DNA of 64,000 nt from Streptomyces sp. NBC_00289 (GCF_041435115.1 NZ_CP108046.1:1178001-1242000), one strand, 5' to 3'. Positions 35,209 through 44,942 are shown, counted from the stretch's first letter. Notes: a model not told the origin generated them from the letters alone. Program-made: numbers and translations.

Positions 35209-38200
35209 ATGCCGAGAATCGGGCAAAGGCGCTCGACCACGAGACGCCTTCTCCACGGCTTCACCAAGACGCTGCTCTCGCTCGCCGTCATCGCCGGCGC
35301 CACCACCGTCATGGCGACGCCTGCATCCGCCGCCACCCCCACCCTCACCGTCGACCTGGGCACCAGCACCGGAGCCTTCCGCGGCGGCGCCTCCGGAGCG
35401 CTGTACGGCCTGTACGGCCCGGACGTGCCGACGAACAACCTCATCGAGGGGATGGGGCTGAAGACCACCAACACGAAGTACCAGGACGGACAGCAGCATC
35501 CCGGCTCGGACGCCCTGGAGATCGCCAGGCCCTTCGTGGACAGCGGCGGCGGGGACGTCTTCATCTACATGACGGACGTGTACCGCGCCGGCTATGAACG
35601 CACGAGCTACTCGGCCTACCAGACGACCATGAGGACCCAGGTCGAGCAGGCGAAGGCCAGTCCCTACGCGAGCCACATCGTCTTCATCCCCTACAACGAG
35701 CCCGACCTCAACTGGTTCAGCGGCATGCGCACCAACTCGACCGCGCTGGCCAACTTCAACGCCGAATGGCGCCAGACCTACGAGTTCATCAAGGGCATCT
35801 GGCCCCAGGCACGGCTGGCGGGCCCCAACACCTCGAGCTACACCTCCTCCTCCCTCAGCGGCTTCCTCACCTACTGCAAGGCCAACCACTGTCTGCCCGA
35901 CGTGGTGACCTGGCACACCCTGGGCAGCCCGGCGGACGTACGCGGCACCGTCGACTCGTACCGGGCGGTGGAGACCGCCGCGGGGATCACCTCCCCGATC
36001 ACCGTCAACCTCAACGAGTACGCCCACCGCTACCACCTCACCAACCCCGGCCAGATGGTCCAGTGGATCGCGGCGATCGAGGACGAGAAGATCGACGGCA
36101 ACCTGCCCTACTGGAACATCAACGGCAACCTCGGGGACTCCGCCGCCGCCCAGAACACGCCCAACGCCCAGTGGTGGCTGTACAACTGGTACAGCTCCAT
36201 GAGCGGCAACACCGTCAAGGTCACCGGCGCCGCCGGCAACGCCGCGTACACCCTCCAGGGTCTGGCGAGCCTCGACACGGCCAAGAAGCAGGCCCGCGTC
36301 ATCCTCGCCGGCGGCGGCACCAGCGGTGACTCGAACACGGTCGTCAAGAACATCGACCCCGCGGTCTTCGGCAGCACCGTCCACGTCAGCGTGTTCCAGG
36401 ACCGCTACAGCGGCTACATCGGCGCGGCGGCCACCCCGACCCGGCTCTCCGACGCCGATGTCGCCGTGGGCTCCGACGGCTCGATCACCGTCCCCGTCAC
36501 CCTCGACGCGATGTCCGCGTACCAGGTGATCGTCTCCCCCGGCGGCGCGGGCAGCACGACCGCCTCCGACAGCACGTGGTCGGCCACGTACGAGGCCGAG
36601 AACGCCACGCTCAGCGGCAGCGGCTACAACATCAACACCGAGGGCACCACCGGCAACGTCGGCACGTTCGCCACCTCGGGCACCAAGGACGTCGGGGGCC
36701 TGCGCACCGGCTCGACCACGGTGATCTCCTTCCCCGTCTCCGTCCCCACGGCAGGCGACTACAACCTCTCGGTGTTCGGCAACAGCTACGCCAAGGATGC
36801 CGACGTCAAGGGGCCGACGAACGTGTACATGCGGGTCGACGGCGGCGCCTCGACCCGGATGGACATACCCGTGGGCTTCCAGTGGGTCGTGTGGGGGCAC
36901 AGCGACACCACCGTGCACCTCACCCCGGGCAGCCACACCATCACCCTGGCCACCACCGGCGACAACAGCGCGGGGACTGTCGGCGACGCGATCATCGACA
37001 AGATGGATCTCCAGTACAAGGACGCCGGCGTCCAGGGCACCACGCTGTACGAGGCCGAGCAGGCGGCCCTGTCCGACAGCGGCACCGCCACCTACACCTC
37101 CCAGGGCCAGTCCGGCGCCGGCGCGGTGAACCTCACCTCCGGCAAGTCCGCGACGTTCTGGGTGTACTCCGCGCGGGACGGATACGCGGACCTGAGGGCC
37201 CGCTACCGCAACACCGGCCAGGCCGGCCTCACCGTCAACGGCAAGACCGCCGACGACCAGACCCTCGCCGGCGCGACCCCCAACGCCTGGTCCACCTCCA
37301 CCAACCGGGTCCATCTCAACACCGGCATCAACAAGGTCAGGGTGACCGGCAGCGGCGGCACACTCGCCCTGGACGACCTGGCCGTCACCCCGTTCGGCGC
37401 CACCGACGCCGTCACCACCGGAAACGTCGTCACCTACCAGGCCGAGAACGGCACCCTCACCGGCACCGCGGCGGCCGACACCACCTACAGCCAGGCCAAC
37501 GGCGGCGTCGTCACCGGCATCGGCGACGGAACGGCCAACTCCCTCACCCTCAACGTCACCGCCCCCACGGCCGGCACCTACGCCATGACCACGCGCTACG
37601 CCAACGCCGAGGAACTGCCCTCCAACCACTACAACCCCGACCTGTACGCAGAGCACGCCGACGTCAGCGTCAACGGCGGCGACGCCATCCGCGTCAACTT
37701 CGCCAGCACCCTGCACTGGAACCAGTTCAACGACTACACCGTCCCCGTGACCCTCGCCAAGGGCGCCAACACCGTCAGGTTCACCGCCTCACAGCTCTAC
37801 AACCACGACGGCACCACCATCGGCCTGGTCTACTCCGGCGGCGGCAGCGACATCGGACAGCCCATGCGCTCCAGTTCCGCGCCCCACCTCGACCAGGTCT
37901 CCTTCGCGCCGGCGAGCCTACACATCGGCGCCTCGACCGGCTTCTCCTCCACGGCCGTCGCCCAGCACAGCGCGCTCTGCCTCGAGGACCCCGCCCAGTC
38001 CACCGCCGACGGCACCCAGTACCAGCAGAACACCTGCGGCGCCGGCCAGGAACAGCGCTTCGACTTCCACCCCGTGAGCGGCGCGACCGACACCTACACC
38101 GTCGTCAACCACTCCAGCGGCAAGTGCCTCGACATCTCCGCCTACTCCACGGCCAACGGGGCCGCCGTCCAGCAGTGGACCTGCCACGGCGACACCAACC

Positions 38201-38400
38201 AGCGGTTCACCCTCAAGCCCGTCACCGCACTCGGCAACAGCCAGGACTACCAGCTGGTCGCCGTCAACAGCGGCAAGTGCGTCGACGTCAGCAACGTGTC
38301 GACCAGCACCGGCGCGAGGATCCACCAGTGGACCTGCGACTCCGCAAGTGCTCTGAGCACCAAGAGGAACCAGATCTGGCGCCTGCCCGGCAAGAGTTGA
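35209..38400 (+). CDS. Secreted clan-A-like glycosidase with three CBM35/6-like modules and ricin-B lectin
   Basis: A 1063-residue exported enzyme. A Sec signal ends near ATPASAA. Residues about 45-430 form a (beta/alpha)8-type catalytic domain with probable acid/base E164 (IPYNEPDL) and nucleophile E270 (VNLNEYAHRYH); the family is GH39/GH30-like but not securely placed. Three carbohydrate-binding modules each start with the CBM6/35 motif: YEAENATLSGS, LYEAEQAALSDS and YQAENGTLTGT. The C-terminus is a ricin-type lectin (CBM13) with repeats ending QQWTCHGDTNQRF and HQWTC. The architecture suggests attack on a branched plant or microbial glycan. ATG at 35209 has GAAGGGA about 10 nt upstream. 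Confidence 0.86.
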   Translation: MPRIGQRRSTTRRLLHGFTKTLLSLAVIAGATTVMATPASAATPTLTVDLGTSTGAFRGGASGALYGLYGPDVPTNNLIEGMGLKTTNTKYQDGQQHPGSDALEIARPFVDSGGGDVFIYMTDVYRAGYERTSYSAYQTTMRTQVEQAKASPYASHIVFIPYNEPDLNWFSGMRTNSTALANFNAEWRQTYEFIKGIWPQARLAGPNTSSYTSSSLSGFLTYCKANHCLPDVVTWHTLGSPADVRGTVDSYRAVETAAGITSPITVNLNEYAHRYHLTNPGQMVQWIAAIEDEKIDGNLPYWNINGNLGDSAAAQNTPNAQWWLYNWYSSMSGNTVKVTGAAGNAAYTLQGLASLDTAKKQARVILAGGGTSGDSNTVVKNIDPAVFGSTVHVSVFQDRYSGYIGAAATPTRLSDADVAVGSDGSITVPVTLDAMSAYQVIVSPGGAGSTTASDSTWSATYEAENATLSGSGYNINTEGTTGNVGTFATSGTKDVGGLRTGSTTVISFPVSVPTAGDYNLSVFGNSYAKDADVKGPTNVYMRVDGGASTRMDIPVGFQWVVWGHSDTTVHLTPGSHTITLATTGDNSAGTVGDAIIDKMDLQYKDAGVQGTTLYEAEQAALSDSGTATYTSQGQSGAGAVNLTSGKSATFWVYSARDGYADLRARYRNTGQAGLTVNGKTADDQTLAGATPNAWSTSTNRVHLNTGINKVRVTGSGGTLALDDLAVTPFGATDAVTTGNVVTYQAENGTLTGTAAADTTYSQANGGVVTGIGDGTANSLTLNVTAPTAGTYAMTTRYANAEELPSNHYNPDLYAEHADVSVNGGDAIRVNFASTLHWNQFNDYTVPVTLAKGANTVRFTASQLYNHDGTTIGLVYSGGGSDIGQPMRSSSAPHLDQVSFAPASLHIGASTGFSSTAVAQHSALCLEDPAQSTADGTQYQQNTCGAGQEQRFDFHPVSGATDTYTVVNHSSGKCLDISAYSTANGAAVQQWTCHGDTNQRFTLKPVTALGNSQDYQLVAVNSGKCVDVSNVSTSTGARIHQWTCDSASALSTKRNQIWRLPGKS

Positions 38401-38768
38401 CCAGCGGCGGATCTCGCTGAGTCTTCCGGCCGTACCGGCGGAAAAGCGGACCGTGTTCGTCGGCACCCGCGGTGTCCGCAGCGCCCGCGAGGGTGAGACC
38501 TGCTCAGCTCGCCTTGATCTGTGAACGAGGGGCGCCATGCGTGGCGATCCCGGCTCTCTAGAAGCGTTTGACAACGTAGCGCCGCCTGGACCCCGCCTCG
38601 CAGACATCGGTCCGCTTGCCCCACTGCCGTCGACAGGTCGACCGAGCGGACTCGACTCACCTGGGCATTCAGCCCTGCCGCATTTCCGATACGTCGGAGG
38701 TCTTCCCTCCCGCTCACCAGACCTGCACTATGCCTGGAGGTTCACAAGCAGAACTGGGAGGCACATAC
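38401..38768. other. Gap between the lectin-glycosidase and GH95-like genes
   Basis: The 368 bases show no gene. A consensus TTGACA occurs at 38568-38573 within GTTTGACAACG, but no good -10 follows at normal spacing. No terminator of note is present; only a 4-bp CCGG/CCGG stem near 38427. Confidence 0.4.
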
Positions 38769-41093
38769 GTGACCCGCACGTCAGGGAACGGGATCTCTCG
38801 AAGAGGTGTGATCGGCACGGCAGCCGCAGTCGCCGCCGGGGGCTGGACGACCGGATCCGGCACCGCCTGGGCGACATCCCGGCCGCCCGCAGGGACGGAG
38901 GACCTGTACGAACGGATGGCCAGGGGCGCCGCGTTACGGTGGCGGCGGATGCCCGGCGACTGGAAGGACGGCCCCTTCCTGGGCAACGGTCTGCTCGGAG
39001 TTCAGGTCTACCGAGGTGCGACGGCCAACTCCGTGAAGGTCATGGTCAGCCACAGCCAGGTGCAGGACCAGCGACCCCAGTGGCGCGCACCGTACGGATT
39101 CTCCCGGCTGCCCATAGGGCACTTCGACCTCACCCTCGCCGGCGAAGTGACCGATGTCGACTGGACCCTGGACCTCTGGGACGCCGAGCTGCGCGGCACC
39201 GTCACCACCACCCGGGGCAGCGTCCGCTTCTCGATGCTGGTGCACAACGCCCGTACCGCGCTGCTGATCTCCACCCGGCCCAGTGCCGGTGAGGAGACCG
39301 CGGGCTGGTCGTTCACCTGGCTGCCCGCCATTTCGCCGCGTGAGAAGGACAAGCCCGCGGACTACACGGGCAACCCCGACCCCCGCACCGGCTCCGCCGG
39401 CGCCACCCACTACGTCGAGCAGCCGCTGATCGCCGGCGGCGGGTGGACCACCGCCTGGCGCGAACGGCGCGTCGGCACCGGCAGGCTTCTGGCCGCGAAG
39501 ATCGTCTACCGCTTCCCCGAAGACCTCTCGCGCACCACCGAGTTGGCCGTGGCCGACGTCGCCCGCACGCTCTCCGCGGACCCGGACGAGCTGGTACGCG
39601 AACACCGCGCCTGGTGGCACCGCTTCTACCGGCGCAGCCTGGTGTCGGTACCGGACAAGCGCATCCAGAACTTCTACTGGATCCAGCTCTACAAGGCCGC
39701 CTGCGCCACCCGGGCCGGCGGGCCCTCGATGTCCGAGTGGGGGCCGTGGTACCCGGAGACCGGCGGCAGCTGGAGCGCCGTCTGGTGGAACCTCAACGTC
39801 CAGATCGCCACATGGCTGATCCAGGGCTCCGATCACCCCGAACTCGACTCCGTCACCTCCACCTTCAAGAACTTCGAGCAGTACCTGCCGCTCTCCGTCC
39901 CGCCGGAGTACCAGGACGGCGACACCTACGCCCTGGCCCACCCCTCGGACTGGATGCTGCGCCCAGGCGCCAAGACGGTCGGCATCCCCGGCACCTCCAC
40001 CAAGACCGACAACAACGGCAACCTCATCTGGGCCATGCACAACGTCTGGCTCAGCTACCGCCACACCATGGACGTGCGGATCGTGCGCGACGTCCTCTAC
40101 CCAATCCTCGTCAAGGCGGTGAACTTCTACGACCACTTCCTGTACGAAGGCAGCGACGGAAAGCTGCACCTGCCCCTCACGCGGTCGCCGGAGTGGGCGG
40201 ACGCCACCGACTGCACCTACGACCTCTCCTTGATCCGCTGGGGCTGCGCCACCCTCCTGGACTGCCTGCGCGTTCTGCGTACGACCCATCCGCGTGCCGG
40301 GCGCTGGAGCGAGATCCTCCAACGCCTGGTGGACTATCCGCGTGACGCGACCGGCGTCAACATCGGCGCCGCGAAGCCGCTCACCGAGTCGCACCGGCAC
40401 TTCTCGCACATGCTCTGGCTCTTCCCGCTGCACGAACTGACCTGGGACCGGCCGTCCGACCGCGACATCATGCGGACGACCTTCGACCACTGGGTCAAGG
40501 ACCGCGGCCTGTGGGCCGGTTACAGCTACGCCGCCGCGTCCTCCATGGCCTCCCTGATGGAACGGCCGGAGGAGGCACTCGACTTCCTGACCTTCTTCAC
40601 CGACGGCAACGTCATCAAGAACGCGTGGATGACCGCGAACACCATGTACGTGGAGGGCGGGAACCTGGCCGTCGAGAGCCCGCTCACGGCGGCTCAGTCG
40701 GTCCTCGACATGACCGTGCAGAGCCACGGCGGGGCCGTGAGGGTCTTCCCCTCCGTATCACAGCGCTGGCCGGACCTCTCGGTCCAAGGGCTGCGTACTC
40801 AGGGCGCGTTCCTCGTCGACGCGGACCGAGCCGGCGGCCGGACCCGATGGGTGCGCGTCCGCAGCGAGGCCGGCGCCCCGCTCGTGCTGCACCACGGCAT
40901 CGACGGCGCCGTCGACGTCCGGGACGAGCACGGACGGCGCCTGCGGTACCGGCAGACAGGACCCGACCGTATCCAGATCCCGCTCGGCCGGCAGGAAACG
41001 GCCGTCGTCGTTCCACGCGGCACCCGTCCGGACCTGAGCCCGCGTGACGTGCCGGCCGTCGGAGACACGAAGCCGTGGGGACTGCCGGACTGA
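38769..41093 (+). CDS. Tat-exported GH95-like glycoside hydrolase
   Basis: A 774-residue enzyme. The twin-arginine signal is SRRGVIGTAAAVAAGG. The N-domain has the GH95 start WKDGPFLGNGLLGVQVYRG (family: ...PxGNGRLGAMVFG). The barrel contains NLNVQIATWLIQ, LPLTRSPEW (GH95 SxSPE-type motif) and ESHRHFSHMLWLFPLHEL, which matches the conserved HRH-x-SHL. GH95 members are alpha-L-fucosidases or alpha-L-galactosidases; this one is divergent, so specificity is open. GTG at 38769 has GGGAGG 7 nt upstream. It lies 369 bases beyond the lectin-glycosidase and probably belongs to the same locus. Confidence 0.85.
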   Translation: MTRTSGNGISRRGVIGTAAAVAAGGWTTGSGTAWATSRPPAGTEDLYERMARGAALRWRRMPGDWKDGPFLGNGLLGVQVYRGATANSVKVMVSHSQVQDQRPQWRAPYGFSRLPIGHFDLTLAGEVTDVDWTLDLWDAELRGTVTTTRGSVRFSMLVHNARTALLISTRPSAGEETAGWSFTWLPAISPREKDKPADYTGNPDPRTGSAGATHYVEQPLIAGGGWTTAWRERRVGTGRLLAAKIVYRFPEDLSRTTELAVADVARTLSADPDELVREHRAWWHRFYRRSLVSVPDKRIQNFYWIQLYKAACATRAGGPSMSEWGPWYPETGGSWSAVWWNLNVQIATWLIQGSDHPELDSVTSTFKNFEQYLPLSVPPEYQDGDTYALAHPSDWMLRPGAKTVGIPGTSTKTDNNGNLIWAMHNVWLSYRHTMDVRIVRDVLYPILVKAVNFYDHFLYEGSDGKLHLPLTRSPEWADATDCTYDLSLIRWGCATLLDCLRVLRTTHPRAGRWSEILQRLVDYPRDATGVNIGAAKPLTESHRHFSHMLWLFPLHELTWDRPSDRDIMRTTFDHWVKDRGLWAGYSYAAASSMASLMERPEEALDFLTFFTDGNVIKNAWMTANTMYVEGGNLAVESPLTAAQSVLDMTVQSHGGAVRVFPSVSQRWPDLSVQGLRTQGAFLVDADRAGGRTRWVRVRSEAGAPLVLHHGIDGAVDVRDEHGRRLRYRQTGPDRIQIPLGRQETAVVVPRGTRPDLSPRDVPAVGDTKPWGLPD

Positions 41094-41185
41094 GCCGGTG
41101 CGCTCGTCGAGCACCGCGGCCACGTACACGTTGTCCGTACAGAGCCGGGTCCGCGGTCTCGTGAGCGGCGCTTCGTGGTGTCTCC

Positions 41186-42958
41186 TCACAGGTCCAGGAC
41201 GACGCCGGCCGTGGGCTTGGAGCAGCAGATGAGGACGTTGCCGTCGGCGGGGGGTTCGACGGGGTCAGGGGCGTAGGCGACGGAGCCGGACAGGAGGGCG
41301 AGTTCGCAGGTGTGACAGACGCCCGTACGGCACGACCACTGGACGGGCACGTCGCAGGCCTCGGCGAGTTCGAGCAGGGACTCCTGGGCGTCGTCCCAGA
41401 AGACGGTCAGGCCGCTACGGGCGAAGGACACCTCAGGTCCGGTGCCGGCGGGTCCGGCGGGCCGGTGGGGCGCGGGCGCGTCCGCCCGGCCCTCCACCCC
41501 CGGAGTCAGGGAGGCGCCCGAGCCGAACGTCTCGCTGTGCACCCGCGGCGCCGTCAGCCCCGCCTCGATCAGGGCAGCGGTGACGCTGCCCATGAACGCG
41601 TCGGGCCCGCACAGATAGGCGTCGGCGTCGGTGGGCAGCCCGAGGCCGAGAACGCGTTCGGCCGACAGACGGCCGACCTCCTCATAGTCGACACCCTGGC
41701 GGTCGCCCGGGGCCGGCTTGCTGTAGAAGACGATCGACCTGGCGTTCGGCAGATGTCCGAGCAGTTCGCGGCACTCCTGGGCGAACGGGTGCTCCGTCCC
41801 GTCGCGGGCGCCGTGCAGCCACCACACCTGGCGGGTGGATTCCGCGCGTGCGAGCGCGTGGAGCATGGCCAGGACGGGCGTGACGCCGACACCGGCCGAC
41901 AGCAGCACCACCGGGTTGTCGCCGTCGGACAGACGGAACGTGCCGCGCGGCGCCGCGCATTCCAGCGTGTCGCCGGTGCGCAGGTGGGCGCGCAGATGGT
42001 TGCCGACCGCGCCGCGCGGTTCGACTTTCACGCTGATGCGGTAGGTGCCGGTGTCCGGTTCTCCGGACAGCGAGTAGCTGCGGATCAGCGGAAGCGCACC
42101 TTCTTCGGTGACGACCTTGACGGTGAGGAACTGCCCGGGCCGTCCGGCCGGCAGGGGGGAGCCGTCCACAGCGGCCAGTGACAGGGAGAACACACTGTGG
42201 CTCTCGGGCTGGACGCGCGTGACGGTCAGCGGCCGGAAGCCCTGCCAGGCGGGCGGCGGGGCGGTGGCCGCCGCGGTCAGTCCCGCGCTGCCCGATCCCG
42301 CGGCCGTACCAGCGTCGGCCTGAGCCAGCAGGGCCCGCATGGAGGTCTGCCAGCCCGGGCTGAGAGCGGGGATCCGCAACGCCCGTTCGACCTGCTCACG
42401 GGTGTGCCCGGGCAGGTAGAGCACCCGGTCGATCTCCTCGACGGTCATCGCCTCCGGGCCGGACGACACCTTGACGATCTCCTGCCCGGCCTCGACCTCT
42501 CCCTCTTCGATCACCCGCAGATAGAAGCCGGGCCGGTGATGAGCCACCAACAGTGCCGCCATCCGCGGCTCACCCATGCGCAGGCCGACCCGATAGCAGG
42601 TCACGCGTGGTTGGGTGACCTCGAAGGTGGCGCCCCCGATGCGGTAGCGGTCACCGATGCACACCTCGTCGTCGGGCAGGCCCTCGACGGTGAAGTTCTC
42701 CCCGAACTGCCCGGGCCTCAGGTCGTCGCGGCCCAACCGCCCGGCCCAGAACTGGTAGGACTCCTTCTGATACACCAGTACCGCGCGCTGTTCCCCGCCG
42801 TGGCCGCCCAGATCCCCCTGCCCGTCCCCGTCGACGTTCAGCCGCCGCACCGTCCGCGGCCCCTGCACCGTTTGCTTGTAGACACCGGTGTGCACGGTCC
42901 TGCCGCGCCACGGAACGTCCTTGGGCATACCGACGTTCACGGCGGTCAACGTAGCCAT
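41186..42958 (-). CDS. MOSC domain - ferredoxin reductase - 2Fe-2S ferredoxin fusion
   Basis: A 590-residue three-part protein. Residues 1-215 are a YiiM-like MOSC domain (GDGQGDLGGHGGEQRAVLVY, FGENFTVEG, VTCYRVGLRMG), a molybdenum-cofactor-related fold. Residues about 255-490 are an FAD/NAD reductase (IRSYSLSG for FAD, LLSAGVGVTPVLAML for NAD, AYLCGP). The C-terminus is a plant-type 2Fe-2S ferredoxin with CRTGVCHTCE and ICCS. MOSC proteins detoxify N-hydroxylated bases or carry sulfur, and need electrons; the fusion provides a built-in electron chain. ATG at 42958 follows GGAAGG by 8 nt. Confidence 0.93.
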   Translation of the reverse strand: MATLTAVNVGMPKDVPWRGRTVHTGVYKQTVQGPRTVRRLNVDGDGQGDLGGHGGEQRAVLVYQKESYQFWAGRLGRDDLRPGQFGENFTVEGLPDDEVCIGDRYRIGGATFEVTQPRVTCYRVGLRMGEPRMAALLVAHHRPGFYLRVIEEGEVEAGQEIVKVSSGPEAMTVEEIDRVLYLPGHTREQVERALRIPALSPGWQTSMRALLAQADAGTAAGSGSAGLTAAATAPPPAWQGFRPLTVTRVQPESHSVFSLSLAAVDGSPLPAGRPGQFLTVKVVTEEGALPLIRSYSLSGEPDTGTYRISVKVEPRGAVGNHLRAHLRTGDTLECAAPRGTFRLSDGDNPVVLLSAGVGVTPVLAMLHALARAESTRQVWWLHGARDGTEHPFAQECRELLGHLPNARSIVFYSKPAPGDRQGVDYEEVGRLSAERVLGLGLPTDADAYLCGPDAFMGSVTAALIEAGLTAPRVHSETFGSGASLTPGVEGRADAPAPHRPAGPAGTGPEVSFARSGLTVFWDDAQESLLELAEACDVPVQWSCRTGVCHTCELALLSGSVAYAPDPVEPPADGNVLICCSKPTAGVVLDL

Positions 42959-43254
42959 CACGCCACCCTTCCTGCGGCCGGCTCCGGGCCCCCGCGTCAA
43001 CTCGCCCTCGACGCAACCGACTTGGACGCGGCTTCAAGTGGCGGAGCTCGCCGGACGGGAACCTACGATCCTTCTCCCGATCGCGCTGTGGTGCTTCAGA
43101 TGGCGCGTGCCCACACGCAGGCCACGCTAGACCCCCGCTCTGGACGGGGCAATGCAGACAGTGCCGCGATCACGTCGCCGGAGATCAGCTCTCCGGCGTC
43201 GACGGGCACCGTCCGCCGCGGGCCGTGCAGAGAGACAACGTCAGTCGGGGGCGG

Positions 43255-44082
43255 TCAGCGGGGGGCCTCCTCCGGCTTCCATCCCCAGACGGTGAGCATG
43301 CCGGCCGACAGCGAGGCGCACCCCTCTGAGTCCAGGTAGCGGACCGCCGCGTCGACGGCCGAGTCGTCGACCAGGCCGGTGGCAAGCATCGTCGCTCTGC
43401 TCCGCTCCCATGTGTCCGCCCAGAAGCGACTGATGGGACTGCCGGGCAGCAGCGGAGGCACATGGACCTCGGCGGCGACGGGCACGAGCCCTGCCCCGCG
43501 CAGCAGATGTGGGTACGACGGCACCCAGGAGACATCGGTGCCGATCGTCGCTCGCAGCCCCTGCCACATCGCCCGCATCACCACGCTGTACGGCGTGCCG
43601 GGCGTCCGGTCGGTCGTCAGGTCGACCGCGTCGCTGAGCACCAGCACACCGCCGGGCGCGACGAGCTCGGTCAGTGCCGTGATCAGGCGCTCGCGTTCGG
43701 GCAGGTGCATCAGCACGAAGCGTGCGTGGACGAGTCGGAACCGGCCGGGGACGGAGTCCGGGGCAGTGATGTCCGCCTCCAGCACGTCGAGCCCGGGCGT
43801 GGGCCGCTCGGAGAGGAAACGTACGTCGCGGTCCACGGCGAGCACGCTCGCCACCCCGGCCTCGTCCAGCAGTCGGCGGGAGACCGTGCCGGTGCCGGCA
43901 CCCACGTCGAGGCAGCGCCACCCCGGGCCGGCTCCGAGTGACAGCAGCCGCGCCATGGTGATGTCGTCGTAGGCCAGTGCGCCGAAGTCGATGCGCTCAC
44001 CCTCACCCGCCTGTTCGGGAGGGAACACGGCATCGCCGTAACGGCCGCGGCCCGGCACGTCTCCGCGCGCAGCGCCGGTCAC
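43255..44082 (-). CDS. SAM-dependent methyltransferase (UbiE/Methyltransf_11-like)
   Basis: A 275-residue enzyme with motif I CLDVGAGTGTVSRRL, acidic VLAVDRDVRFL, motif II-like RLVHARFVLMHLPERERL and motif III LVAPGGVLVLSDAVD. The GTG start at 44082 has GAGGGCGAC upstream; the longer open frame to 44250 begins with an unlikely Arg-rich stretch. No neighbour hints at the substrate. Confidence 0.85.
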   Translation of the reverse strand: MTGAARGDVPGRGRYGDAVFPPEQAGEGERIDFGALAYDDITMARLLSLGAGPGWRCLDVGAGTGTVSRRLLDEAGVASVLAVDRDVRFLSERPTPGLDVLEADITAPDSVPGRFRLVHARFVLMHLPERERLITALTELVAPGGVLVLSDAVDLTTDRTPGTPYSVVMRAMWQGLRATIGTDVSWVPSYPHLLRGAGLVPVAAEVHVPPLLPGSPISRFWADTWERSRATMLATGLVDDSAVDAAVRYLDSEGCASLSAGMLTVWGWKPEEAPR

Positions 44083-44353
44083 GTCGCCCTCGGTGTGACG
44101 CCGGGCGCGACGCCCTCGACGAGTTCCGGCGCCCGGCCGGTGAGGGACTGGGACAGCGGGTCGTCGAACCGTCTCATGGGCGGACCTCTTCAAGCGATGG
44201 AGCGGTGCGGGGCGGCCCATCCCAAGGCCGCTGCACCACCGATCCTCCATCGGCGCCCGCCCGCACGCACGGCCGAGGCGCGCCGCCCCTGAGCCGAACG
44301 GCCCTCGGGGGTACGGCGTGCGCGGCAGCCGAGTCGGCGAGTGTTCAGCTGTC

Positions 44354-44692
44354 TCAGGTCGCGGTTGCCCGGTTCGTCGATTCGGCGTCGCGGAGGTACT
44401 CGGCGTTGAGTCGCTGAGCGTCTTCGAGTTGGTCTTCGAGGATGACGATGCGGCAGGCGGCCTCTATCGGAGTCCCCTGGTCGACGAGTTCCCGGGCGCG
44501 AGCGGCGATGCGCAGCTGGTAGCGGGAGTAGCGGCGGTGTCCGCCTGCGGAGCGCAGCGGGGTGATGAGGCGGGCTTCGCCGATGGCACGCAAGAAGCCC
44601 TGGGTGGTACCGAGCATCTCGGCGGCCCGGCCCATGGTGTAAGCGGGGTAGTCGTCGTCATCGAGACGGCCGTACATGTCGTCTGCTGTCAT
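44354..44692 (-). CDS. MerR-type transcriptional regulator, small
   Basis: A 112-residue regulator. The winged helix reads YTMGRAAEMLGTTQGFLRAIGEA followed by RSAGGHRRYSRYQLRIAA, the standard MerR order ending in GGHRRY. A coiled-coil ILEDQLEDAQRLNAEYLRD follows and there is no ligand domain. Several Streptomyces paralogues with this layout exist near stress genes. It has a leader of about 215 nt containing a stable hairpin (listed separately). Confidence 0.87.
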   Translation of the reverse strand: MTADDMYGRLDDDDYPAYTMGRAAEMLGTTQGFLRAIGEARLITPLRSAGGHRRYSRYQLRIAARARELVDQGTPIEAACRIVILEDQLEDAQRLNAEYLRDAESTNRATAT

Positions 44693-44719
44693 CGCACCTC
44701 TCTGTGTGGAACGCGTGGA

Positions 44720-44751
44720 GGGGCCCTGGTGCTGTACGGCACCAGGGCCCC
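44720..44751 (-). terminator. Stable hairpin in the MerR-gene leader
   Basis: A perfect 13-bp stem (44720-44732 with 44739-44751) and 6-nt loop lie 28 bases upstream of the MerR start. In that position it could terminate a leader RNA or attenuate the gene. There is no U-run after it. Confidence 0.6.
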
Positions 44752-44907
44752 GAAACTGAGTGTCGCGCTTCGGCGGTCAGCCTCGTCGCCCGTCCTGCAC
44801 CAACCCGGGCTTCGAAACTCCACCACCGCACGTCCTGCGTACTGCGACTGCGGTCACTGCTGCCCGGCCGTTCGTCTCTGCCAGGTCCTGCGTTCTCTCT
44901 GGCTACG
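44752..44907 (-). ncRNA. Candidate leader RNA / small RNA upstream of MerR gene
   Basis: From the predicted start near 44907 to the hairpin at 44720 there is no convincing coding sequence. A transcript ending at the hairpin would be about 190 nt. This is a candidate only; it could equally be an ordinary 5' untranslated region. Confidence 0.25.
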
Positions 44908-44913
44908 AGAGAA

Positions 44914-44942
44914 ACCATAACCGGCCCACCGGCCAATGTCTA
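44914..44942 (-). promoter_or_regulatory. Promoter for MerR gene / leader (TAGACA-17-TATGGT)
   Basis: On the reverse strand TAGACA (44937-44942) and TATGGT (44914-44919) are 17 bases apart. This is a good match to a housekeeping promoter, and the surrounding DNA is locally AT-richer than the flanks. The rest of the 44693-45102 gap, beyond the leader, shows nothing further. Confidence 0.55.

Noticed and set aside
34951..37716. A 921-residue open frame opposite the secreted glycosidase
   Set aside because: It is a Val/Gly/Asp/Arg-rich mirror of a gene with strong domain signals; high GC makes long antisense frames common.
38568..38573. TTGACA as promoter of the GH95-like gene
   Set aside because: No acceptable -10 at 16-19 bases; kept only as a note in the gap description.
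28214..41093. A polyketide or peptide biosynthetic cluster around the haloperoxidase
   Set aside because: All neighbours are sugar uptake and glycan degradation genes; no synthase or carrier protein is seen.
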